DNA of 5,518 nt, from NCBI GenBank assembly GCA_958419945.1, contig CATZIC010000085.1, positions 1 through 5,518 of the forward strand, given 5' to 3'. The notes below the pieces were generated by a model, which saw nothing but the letters and a program-made list of their open reading frames with translations, was not told the DNA's origin and searched no databases. This DNA comes from an uncultured Clostridia bacterium. GTDB taxonomy: Bacteria > Bacillota > Clostridia > Christensenellales > Borkfalkiaceae. Positions within the stretch are counted from its first letter, which is position 1, and the number at the start of each line of letters is the position of its first letter. The position numbers and the translations under genes are program-made. This document shows positions 1 to 5,518 of this stretch, piece by piece.

Positions 1-7
1 GTGCTTT

Positions 8-1420
8 TTATGCCGTCTTTAAAGTAACAACAACGCTGATGATCTGACCGGAAGTTGCCGACGAAGGAACGAAGTAATAGCCGCCCAAAAGGTTTGCAGC
101 CGTTCCGTTAATGGTAACCGTATCAACTTCGTATCCGCTTTCGCATTCCACGGTTATCGCCGCAAAGTGTCCTATTTCAACGGTAGTGCCTTCGGTGTAA
201 ATCATATCGGGATACTGCAAGTCGTAGGTTCTTATCGTTGCGTGTTCGACTTGGTTTACCTCGATAGTTGCGGGTGTAGTCTCAGTGCCCTGCACTTTAA
301 CCGTAACCCTTATTGCAAAGTCTTTGTTATAGTCGTCCTCGGTAACGAGTAGCACGTAAGCGGGGCCCATTTTCGCAGCGGCTACACCGCCGACGGTAAC
401 TTCATCGACCTCGTAACCCTCGGAAGGCGTTACCATAACCGCAACGTAGTGCCCTATTTCAACCGTTCCGCCGCTTGCAATAGCTGTCATTTCGGTCGTG
501 GAAACGAAGTCGAATACGCTTACCGTAGCGTTTTCGAATTCCCCGTAGGAAACCGTAGGTTTGTTAAGGGTTTGCGAAACGTCTGCCGCCGCCTTTTTGG
601 TTATAGTGCCGTTATACGTTGCGGTAAGCGATCGCGTGCCTTTTAAGTCGAGTGGAATTGCCGGTGATACGATATTCATATCGAGATGGTTGTTTAATGT
701 TTGATTAAAGGAAGTAATATATCCTTTGTCGTTGGTTTCAATGGTTGCTTTTGCGCCCGTATGGGTACTATCCGTGCCGAATTCAAAGGTTCCCGCGTCG
801 CCGTAGTAACCGATATATTTCATATCTATACCGACTTTCAGCCCGTCATTATCGGTCTTTTCGTAAGAATAAGTGAAGTAGGATTTTTCGTCCCCCTTTA
901 TGGTTTGACTGCTCAACAAAAGGTATGTATTAACCCAATTACTGCCGTAGACGAATGCGTTACCGTCCACGTAGCCCGTTGTTTCGGTGGTGAGCGCTAC
1001 CATAAGTTCGTTTATTTTCGCTTTGGCTTCCGCCTCGTCTTTTAGCGCCTTTTTAACGGTTGTTGAAGTAAGATAGTAATATGTATCCCCTTCCTTTAAT
1101 AAAAGTTGTTCGAAAACCGAATTATCTTTGGCTACCTTTTTGCCGTAGTAATAGAGATTACCCGAAGTATAATCCGCCTGCAACGTAACTGTGTCGTCAA
1201 TATCTTTTTCAAAGGATTTAAAACTCGGTCTTTCGTCCTCTACGTCGAGTTTATAGGTCTGTTTGAAAGTTGCGTCAATAGTGGTGGGGGTGGTTGTGAA
1301 GGTTGCGATTTTGGCTTTTGCGTCCTCCTCGCTTAAAACGTTGTCTTTGTTACACGCCGATACGCCGAACGTGATGGTAAATGCCGCTAAAATAGCGCAT
1401 ATTGCCAATAATTTTTTCAT
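8..1420 (-). CDS. Surface lipoprotein with two tandem B-repeat-like domains
   Basis: This 470-residue lipoprotein has a signal peptide MKKLLAICAIL..., lipobox VSAC and lipidated Cys23. Residues 24-285 form a domain I do not recognise by name. It has a short helical start, then many alternating strands rich in Tyr and Thr (such as NLYYYGKK and GDTYYYLTST), a look shared with LolA/LppX-like lipoprotein folds. Residues 287-377 and 384-468 are two copies of one domain, sharing TVEIGH, GYEVD and VT..G. These resemble the bacterial InlB B-repeat type of domain (such as PF18998) found on surface proteins. It follows the esterase by 14 bases with a strong AGGAGGT site, so it belongs to the same unit. 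A surface binding, adhesion or scaffold role is inferred; no catalytic motif is visible. Confidence 0.8.
   Translation of the reverse strand: MKKLLAICAILAAFTITFGVSACNKDNVLSEEDAKAKIATFTTTPTTIDATFKQTYKLDVEDERPSFKSFEKDIDDTVTLQADYTSGNLYYYGKKVAKDNSVFEQLLLKEGDTYYYLTSTTVKKALKDEAEAKAKINELMVALTTETTGYVDGNAFVYGSNWVNTYLLLSSQTIKGDEKSYFTYSYEKTDNDGLKVGIDMKYIGYYGDAGTFEFGTDSTHTGAKATIETNDKGYITSFNQTLNNHLDMNIVSPAIPLDLKGTRSLTATYNGTITKKAAADVSQTLNKPTVSYGEFENATVSVFDFVSTTEMTAIASGGTVEIGHYVAVMVTPSEGYEVDEVTVGGVAAAKMGPAYVLLVTEDDYNKDFAIRVTVKVQGTETTPATIEVNQVEHATIRTYDLQYPDMIYTEGTTVEIGHFAAITVECESGYEVDTVTINGTAANLLGGYYFVPSSATSGQIISVVVTLKTA
17..271 (-). repeat. B-repeat-like domain, copy 2 (protein residues 384-468)
   Basis: Second copy, ending the protein. 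The core runs from TTVEIGHFAAITV to GYEVDTVTINGT (412-440), then YYFVPSS and a final strand SVVVTLKT. The six-residue linker between the copies (QGTETT, 378-383) is Thr-rich. The spacing of shared motifs is nearly identical to copy 1, consistent with duplication within the gene. Confidence 0.75.
290..562 (-). repeat. B-repeat-like domain, copy 1 (protein residues 287-377)
   Basis: First of two in-tandem protein repeats in the last lipoprotein. The core runs from GGTVEIGHYVAVMV to GYEVDEVTVGG (317-345), followed by a hydrophobic strand and a final strand RVTVKV. Similarity to copy 2 also shows in the DNA: both contain a shared CCTATTTCAAC stretch (plus-strand reading) at the EIGH codons. Confidence 0.75.
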
Positions 1421-1424
1421 ATTA

Positions 1425-1431
1425 ACCTCCT
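1425..1431 (-). promoter_or_regulatory. Ribosome binding site of the B-repeat lipoprotein
   Basis: AGGAGGT lies four bases before the ATG at 1420, within the 14-base gap after the esterase stop. It is one of the strongest sites in the block and confirms the start that gives a full signal peptide. Confidence 0.85.
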
Positions 1432-1434
1432 AAG

Positions 1435-2172
1435 TTAAATTGCTTTTTTATTTTTTAGTTGTCGGAAAAATTTTACTACTTCTATCCGCCATAAATCCCA
1501 GCTGTGGTCGTAACCGCGAATAAAGTTGTAATTTACTCCGATTGAATTTTCCGTAAGCCAATCGTCTAAAGATTTACTTGCATCGTAAATAAAGTCTTTA
1601 TCGCCTACGGAAAGGTAGGTGTACGGAAGCCTCCCTTTTGCCTTTAAAAAGAGTTCCTTTAAAGTGCCGTGAAGATTTTCGTCCACCAAATCGTCTGGCT
1701 TTGTGGCGGGAGATAACGCCATTACAGCCGTGTACTTTTCAGGACTATATAGGGCGTTATATAATGCGCCGTAACCGCCCATCGATACCCCGCCTATCAC
1801 GGGAAGGACTTTTTCGTCCAGCATGGAAAAATTTCCGTAAAGGAAGTCTATAAGTTCTTTTTCTATGAAAGAGTGCCAGCCGTCGACGGGACTTTGGTCT
1901 ATATACCATTTGTTTTCACCTCCGACAAGCGCCGCGGCAAATCCGTATTCCGAGCAAAGAGATATTAGGTTGGTCTGATAAAGCCACGCCGCGTTATCGT
2001 CCCCGAAACCCGAAAGAAGGATTATAAGCGGATATTTTTTTACGCTGTCCCGATAATACCTTTCGTTTTTTTTGGCTATTGCGCCGTGCAAATCAAGCGT
2101 TGGAATAACGAGATTTACTTCGGTTTTTCGGATAAGGTACTTACTTACAAACCTAATATTGAACCTTGCCAT
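1435..2172 (-). CDS. Cytoplasmic alpha/beta-hydrolase esterase (EstA / esterase D-like, PF00756)
   Basis: This 245-residue serine hydrolase probably cleaves acyl esters. The beginning MARFNIRFVSKYL resembles the tributyrin esterase EstA start, which supports this start codon. The oxyanion region is LLSGFGDDNAAW (52-63). The nucleophile elbow GGVSMGGYGAL carries Ser130, the likely acid is Asp193 in GDKDF, and the base is His223 in GYDHSWDLW, so the triad is intact. Length matches the family's usual 240-260. There is no signal peptide or membrane segment, so it should act in the cytoplasm. It begins 2 bases after the binding-protein stop, and the only ribosome site is weak and distant, so it is probably translated by coupling. 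Context suggests de-acylation of an imported compound, for example an acetylated or aromatic-acylated sugar. The substrate is inference; S-formylglutathione hydrolase is a related alternative. Confidence 0.88.
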   Translation of the reverse strand: MARFNIRFVSKYLIRKTEVNLVIPTLDLHGAIAKKNERYYRDSVKKYPLIILLSGFGDDNAAWLYQTNLISLCSEYGFAAALVGGENKWYIDQSPVDGWHSFIEKELIDFLYGNFSMLDEKVLPVIGGVSMGGYGALYNALYSPEKYTAVMALSPATKPDDLVDENLHGTLKELFLKAKGRLPYTYLSVGDKDFIYDASKSLDDWLTENSIGVNYNFIRGYDHSWDLWRIEVVKFFRQLKNKKAI

Positions 2173-2174
2173 AT

Positions 2175-3437
2175 TTATTTGAGCGCACCCCTTTCGTTTA
2201 TAATATCGATATACTTTTGGGTAAGAGCGTAGCCTGCTTTATACTCGCTTTCAAGGGAAGTCCCTACAGAGCCTACGTAGTGAGAATAGCTTGCCATTTC
2301 CTCCCATTCCGAGGTGCCGTAAACGCATGCGCCGATAACGGCAAACCATACGCCCGATCTGTCCGCTTCCTTGCAGGCCGCGGAGCGGTCGGTATCGTCC
2401 TGTAAAGATATTAGCCCCTTGCAGTTGCCTGCTATCGCCTGACGAGCGGCGGCATCCTGACTTATAGTACCCGAAACGGGATATCTTTGGGTTTCGAAGT
2501 TATATACCCTTGCAAGATATTTTTCAACGTAGTCTAGGTAATACGCTACCGAGTCGTTTATGGAACTCGGAACCAAAAGACCTATTTTGAATTTAGGGGT
2601 AGTAGCAATCGTATCCTGAGTGTTTTCGGTTTTGTGCTTATTTACAAGTGCCTTTACTCCCTCGTAAGTGGCGGTGGAATTTTGAACGAACTGTTCGAAC
2701 TTTTCGCTGTCGCCGAGCACTGCGTCCATATCCGCTTTCATAATGGTGGGTTGGGTTCCGTCCGGAATATCGTAGGCTTCCATTTCGCAATAGGCTTCAA
2801 AAGAGTCAACCATCCAAAATTCCTGCGAACCGTGTAGCGGCTTTCCGTCGGTGCCGAGCATTCTCGTGCCCGTTGTAACCGCGTAGTATAAAGCGGCTAC
2901 TGCGGGGGCAACCGCTGCCGTATATTTTGAAGCCATAAAATTAAGGGTTCCGTTTTCAAAAGCCGTTTTATAACTGCTTGTAAAACTTGCGAAGGTTGCG
3001 TTTTGTGTTTCGCTTGAGTTTGCCGCTATACGCTCGGAACAGAACTCCACGCCGTTACAGGTTGATATAACCGCAAGCGGCTGATATTCTATAAGCTTGT
3101 CCGTAAGCGCTAAATTCGTGTCCCAGGTTTGGTTGTTTACAAAGACTATTTGGGTATCTTCCGGCATGGTGCAAGTTGCCGTGCGGGTAGCTTTAAACTG
3201 CAAAGAGTCTTTTTGTCCGTCCCCCGTTATCTCCCAGCCGGCGTCCCGTAGAGCGCCCGCCATACCGTCCCACCTAGAGGTAAATGCCTTTCCTTCTATT
3301 CCGTAATAATTTATTGGGTATAGAAAAATGGTGTTGGTGTTGCTGCTTGCCGCAGTACACGCCGTGAGTCCTATCGCACAGATAGCGACCGTCAGCGCCA
3401 TAAAAGCGGCGGCAATTCTGAATTTCAATCCTTTCAT
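2175..3437 (-). CDS. ABC importer substrate-binding lipoprotein, PBP type 1, apparently with swapped lobe order
   Basis: This 420-residue exported lipoprotein should capture the solute outside the cell and deliver it to the two permeases. The signal peptide is basic (KGLKFR) then hydrophobic, with lipobox LTAC and lipidated Cys27. Residues 283-417 match a RbsB-like N-terminal lobe: first strand FKIGLLVPSS, the strand and turn GLISLQDDTD, strand VWFAVIGA, then YVGSVGTS and a helix like GGKIAGDYI. Residues 36-190 match the RbsB C-terminal lobe: SRWDGMAGALRDAGWEI corresponds to the helix carrying the sugar-contacting Arg, and IVFVNNQT corresponds to AVFAQNDE. This points to a circular permutation. 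The region at about 220-282 has no clear counterpart and may link the old ends. Location between the permeases and the esterase supports the role. Ligand unknown; a tandem or truncated architecture is the alternative. Confidence 0.85.
   Translation of the reverse strand: MKGLKFRIAAAFMALTVAICAIGLTACTAASSNTNTIFLYPINYYGIEGKAFTSRWDGMAGALRDAGWEITGDGQKDSLQFKATRTATCTMPEDTQIVFVNNQTWDTNLALTDKLIEYQPLAVISTCNGVEFCSERIAANSSETQNATFASFTSSYKTAFENGTLNFMASKYTAAVAPAVAALYYAVTTGTRMLGTDGKPLHGSQEFWMVDSFEAYCEMEAYDIPDGTQPTIMKADMDAVLGDSEKFEQFVQNSTATYEGVKALVNKHKTENTQDTIATTPKFKIGLLVPSSINDSVAYYLDYVEKYLARVYNFETQRYPVSGTISQDAAARQAIAGNCKGLISLQDDTDRSAACKEADRSGVWFAVIGACVYGTSEWEEMASYSHYVGSVGTSLESEYKAGYALTQKYIDIINERGALK
2187..2194 (-). 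promoter_or_regulatory. Weak, distant ribosome-site candidate of the esterase
   Basis: AAAGGGGT lies inside the end of the binding-protein gene, 14 bases before the esterase ATG at 2172, which is farther than usual. No better site exists. The start is supported instead by N-terminal similarity to EstA and by the 2-base gap that allows terminating ribosomes to reinitiate. Confidence 0.4.
2187..2591 (-). other. N-lobe-like half of the binding protein, placed last
   Basis: Residues 283-417. Strand and helix order matches the first ~115 residues of mature RbsB: KIGLLVPSS then a helix (298-310), a short strand, a helix at 327-337, GLISLQDDTD for ILLINPTDSD, AACKEADRSGVWFAVIG for NAVKMANQANIPVITLD, then HYVGSVGTS and the helix that leads into the second lobe. 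The protein stops there, just where a normal family member would continue into its C-lobe. Confidence 0.65.
2640..3332 (-). other. C-lobe-like half of the binding protein, placed first
   Basis: Residues 36-266. By eye this follows RbsB after its first hinge crossover: a strand with a glycine-rich turn (37-48), a helix with Arg55-x-x-Gly58, a strand then VNNQT (97-104) in place of FAQND, a strand ending in CNG (123-129) in place of GFDG, and ENGTLNFM plus the helix VAPAVAALYYAV (161-187) in place of NDGKLAAT and its helix. The part after about residue 190 is longer than in RbsB. The assignment is by pattern only. Confidence 0.55.
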
Positions 3438-4540
3438 GAATCCTCCTTGTTATCGTTTTTTAAACCCAGACGTTTTTGTTTCCAAATATATCTGCGCATT
3501 TTAACCCAATTTATGAACGCCTGCTTGTCTACCATATAGGTAAGGACGCCGAGTATCATTACGCTAGTTATAAGGCTTGATATGGGCGAAGTAATGCCGA
3601 TTGCCGCAGCATTGTCAAGTCCCCTTGTCAATATGGTCGTGGCGAGGCAGGCAAAAAATGAACTTATAAGCTGGTTAGAGTACCGCATCATCATACTTCC
3701 TATGAATATCGGCAGGAAGTTACGAAATACCGTGGAAGCGGTTCCGAGGTCCACGCTTAAAGTCATATAAGTACTCGATAAATCCTGCAAAACCTCGTAT
3801 AGCCCTATAAGTCCGCCGGCTAAAAGATAGCAGACTATACAACTTAACACTTCGTTTATGCCCGTTTCGCAGGCTATTTTTTGGTTGTACACCAAGGCGT
3901 TTTTGTTGTAGCCGAACCGTGAATAACAGATAATAAGCGACATTAAAACTATTACGATTGCCAAAATTATAACTATATTCACCGGTTGTGAGGTAAATTT
4001 AGCGGCAAGCATACCCGATTCACGGTACTGTATTTGTCCGCTTTTGCCTGCAATTATAGCCGCCGCCCCTTCGAAAACCAAGCACATACCGAGCGAGGTT
4101 ACTATAGCGGGAAGCCTTGTAAATATGTAAACAAGTCCGCCTATAAGCCCGATAATCATACCGAACACCACGGTCAACAGGAAGAAAGAAGTTACCCCCT
4201 CCATAGTGTTAAAGGAAACCGCTCCGCCCAAAACCTTGGACGCCATTAGCGCCGCAAGTATGCCGGTTGCGCCGAGCGAGAAGTCCATTCTTCCGGAGTT
4301 TAAATTGGTATTAAGCGCCCACATTGCTACGAAGGTGGTTAAAACGGTACCCATGAACACCCAAAAGTTGTTTATGGACTGGAAGAGTTGTTTGCCCGAA
4401 GCCGCCGACAGGATAAGCCCTATTATAAGGCAGGCTATCGGCCAAATCAGGGTCATACCCGTATTTTTTGCAATCTTTCTTAGCTTTCGGTTGGGCATAC
4501 GAGTGTTTACGGAAATTTGTTTAGGATTAGTGTAATTCAT
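3434..4540 (-). CDS. Sugar-type ABC importer permease B, divergent BPD_transp_2 family
   Basis: This is a second membrane permease of 368 residues, probably pairing with permease A as a heterodimer. It starts with a basic, hydrophilic N-tail of about 29 residues, then has many hydrophobic helices. The family signature reads GRMDFSLGA at 83-91. The coupling region is at about 210-229 (GYNKNALVYNQKIACETGIN), matching the RbsC segment with GNEAATRLSGI. Downstream it differs from the family: where RbsC-like proteins and permease A carry a GG-rich loop, this one has IGSMMMRYSNQ (280-290). The C-tail is long and charged, with a basic stretch at 348-361. The stop TGA overlaps the binding-protein start as ATGA, which indicates translational coupling. 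The family call is secure; the substrate and the pairing are inferred. Confidence 0.88.
   Translation of the reverse strand: MNYTNPKQISVNTRMPNRKLRKIAKNTGMTLIWPIACLIIGLILSAASGKQLFQSINNFWVFMGTVLTTFVAMWALNTNLNSGRMDFSLGATGILAALMASKVLGGAVSFNTMEGVTSFFLLTVVFGMIIGLIGGLVYIFTRLPAIVTSLGMCLVFEGAAAIIAGKSGQIQYRESGMLAAKFTSQPVNIVIILAIVIVLMSLIICYSRFGYNKNALVYNQKIACETGINEVLSCIVCYLLAGGLIGLYEVLQDLSSTYMTLSVDLGTASTVFRNFLPIFIGSMMMRYSNQLISSFFACLATTILTRGLDNAAAIGITSPISSLITSVMILGVLTYMVDKQAFINWVKMRRYIWKQKRLGLKNDNKEDS
3442..3447 (-). promoter_or_regulatory. Ribosome binding site of the substrate-binding protein
   Basis: AGGAGG, four bases before the ATG at 3437, lies inside the last codons of permease B. Together with the ATGA stop/start overlap it gives coupled but strong initiation, fitting a binding protein that is usually needed in excess over its permeases. 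Confidence 0.85.
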
Positions 4541-4545
4541 ATCTT

Positions 4546-4551
4546 TCCTCC
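4546..4551 (-). promoter_or_regulatory. Ribosome binding site of permease B
   Basis: GGAGGA lies five bases before the ATG at 4540 and fills most of the 11-base gap after the first permease's stop. It fixes the start at 4540 rather than at the later in-frame methionine (residue 15). Confidence 0.85.
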
Positions 4552-5518
4552 TTACGCCAACCTCTTGGGTCTGTCACCTAAAGAAGTAAGACAAACCGCA
4601 ATGAGGAAGATTACGCCTTTGGCAAGGTATCTGTATATATCAAGCCCCATAGCCGCAAATATTTCGTCTAAAATGGTACAGAAGAAACCGCCGACTATGG
4701 CTGCGGAAATACGGCTTTTGGGGCCGCCGCTTGTGGGCATTCCGCCGAGATTTATCGCTATAATTACGTTAAGACCTACCGAAGTCAGCGCAGTACCGGT
4801 GTTTACGCTTCCCATTTGGGTTATGTACAGGAAGCCGCAAAGCCCCAAGCCGATACCCGAAACCGCAAAGGAAATAATACCTGCTTTCATAAGCGATATA
4901 CCGCTGAACCTTGCACACGTAGAGTTTGCGCCTATCATTTTGTTTCGTCTGCCGATCTTCGTATAGTTGAAAAGTACTACGCAGAATATGATGAACACGA
5001 TAAGTATTATCCACTTCATTGACATACCGCCTATGCCGCGCATTGCGGTAACTTCGACGTAGCCGCCCTTGTCCGCCGTAATATTTGCGTATATTGCAGA
5101 TAAAACGCTTTGCATGGTAAGGGTCATAACCATTACGGGAAGGCGCAGACAGTTGGCAAGAATTGCGTTTACCACGCCCAAAACTATACCTAAAAACACG
5201 CACAAGATAAACGACAGTACTATATTGCCCGTGGCGGCGTAGGTCATAATGCCTATTGCCGCACACACAAGGGTTGCGTTACCTAACGACATATCGAACG
5301 CACCTTGCGAGTAAATGAACACTGCGCCGACGGCTACTATCGCTACGTAAATACCGGAAATTATAATATTGTCGATATTCATATTGTAATCGGTTATTCT
5401 ACAAGTTATAAGATAGGCAGAAAACAAAACCAAAAGCACGATAAGCGGAGTCAGACTTTTCCAAAAATTAGGGCTTTTTAGAGTCTTTTTAAGGCTGAAG
5501 GCTGCCTTGAAGTTATAA
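4552..5518 (-). CDS. Sugar-type ABC importer permease A (RbsC/BPD_transp_2 family), 5' end cut by window edge
   Basis: This is a membrane permease subunit of an ABC importer of the ribose/xylose/galactofuranose class (BPD_transp_2), forming half of the inner-membrane channel. The frame stays open to base 5518, giving 321 visible codons against a usual 310-340, so only a short N-terminal piece is missing. Hydrophobic segments occur throughout. The family motif around GAFDMSLG lies at visible residues 72-79, corresponding to G-DLSVGS in RbsC. The cytoplasmic coupling segment GANSTCARFSGI is at about 196-207, followed by the conserved LGGMPTSGG loop and a final hydrophobic helix. The GTG at 5439 falls inside the first membrane helix and has no ribosome site before it, so it is not the true start. 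The gene ends TAA 11 bases before the next permease, its likely partner. Substrate unknown. Confidence 0.9.
   Translation of the reverse strand, partial: YNFKAAFSLKKTLKSPNFWKSLTPLIVLLVLFSAYLITCRITDYNMNIDNIIISGIYVAIVAVGAVFIYSQGAFDMSLGNATLVCAAIGIMTYAATGNIVLSFILCVFLGIVLGVVNAILANCLRLPVMVMTLTMQSVLSAIYANITADKGGYVEVTAMRGIGGMSMKWIILIVFIIFCVVLFNYTKIGRRNKMIGANSTCARFSGISLMKAGIISFAVSGIGLGLCGFLYITQMGSVNTGTALTSVGLNVIIAINLGGMPTSGGPKSRISAAIVGGFFCTILDEIFAAMGLDIYRYLAKGVIFLIAVCLTSLGDRPKRLA

Larger units (their letters stand above)
8..5518 (-). other. Putative importer-esterase-lipoprotein operon (partial)
   Basis: Five genes run in the same direction with gaps of 11 bases, a 4-base overlap, 2 bases and 14 bases, so co-transcription is very likely. 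The order is permease, permease, substrate-binding lipoprotein, esterase, B-repeat lipoprotein. I see no promoter, terminator hairpin or regulator gene inside the block. The first gene is cut by the right edge, so the promoter and the expected ATPase gene would lie beyond base 5518. The two-permease layout resembles the YtfQRT-YjfF (galactofuranose) and LsrACDB (AI-2) types of importer, but nothing here identifies either substrate. That this is one operon is inferred from spacing only. Confidence 0.8.

Noticed and set aside
1..7. Terminator after the last gene
   Set aside because: Only seven bases remain after the stop codon, with no hairpin visible, so nothing can be said.
167..1336. Plus-strand open frames opposite the last lipoprotein
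   Set aside because: They are short, without recognisable motifs, and the opposite strand has a signal peptide, domain repeats and a strong ribosome site.
2173..2200. Frameshift or truncation at the end of the binding protein removing a C-lobe
   Set aside because: The esterase starts 2 bases after the stop with a family-typical N-terminus, so no C-lobe remnant follows, and a C-lobe-like region is found in the first half of the same protein. Truncation of a tandem protein is still kept as an alternative.
2175..3437. BmpA/nucleoside-type binding protein
   Set aside because: The N-lobe-like part resembles the RbsB type, and I do not see the typical features of the BMP family.
2166..5022. Plus-strand and alternate-frame open frames opposite the importer and esterase genes, including 4517-4966 and 4769-5266
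   Set aside because: They lie over well-supported minus-strand genes, show no recognisable domains or ribosome sites, and read like shadow translations.
5437..5439. GTG as start of the first permease
   Set aside because: It lies within the first membrane helix, has no ribosome site upstream, and the frame stays open through coding-like residues to the window edge.

Overview
The window is one head-to-tail block of five genes, all on the minus strand and read from right (5518) to left (1). Intergenic gaps run from a 4-base overlap to 14 bases, so the block looks like part of a single transcription unit. The promoter end lies beyond the right edge. No room is left at the left edge to see a terminator. 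Strong AGGAGG-type ribosome sites, two lipoprotein signal peptides and a middling base composition suggest a Gram-positive anaerobe of the Bacillota, most likely an uncultured clostridial or gut lineage. The taxonomic guess is inference only.

In transcription order: (1) 5518-4552, a ribose/galactofuranose-type ABC importer permease whose first codons are cut off by the window edge; (2) 4540-3434, a second, more divergent permease of the same family, so the channel is probably a heterodimer; (3) 3437-2175, a lipid-anchored substrate-binding protein; (4) 2172-1435, a cytoplasmic EstA/esterase-D-like alpha/beta hydrolase; (5) 1420-8, a large surface lipoprotein ending in two tandem B-repeat-like domains. 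The importer ATPase (RbsA/YtfR type) is not in the window and is expected upstream, to the right.

As a system, the binding protein and the two permeases would import a small solute, plausibly a sugar or glycoside. The esterase has no export signal and could remove an acyl group from the imported molecule inside the cell. The last lipoprotein may act at the cell surface in binding or adhesion. The substrate cannot be read from the sequence.

The most unusual point is the binding protein. Its C-terminal 135 residues read like the first (N-terminal) lobe of a RbsB-type protein, and its N-terminal half reads like the second (C-terminal) lobe. The lobe order therefore appears to be circularly permuted, with the break at the first hinge crossover. 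This comes from manual alignment and needs a structure prediction to confirm.
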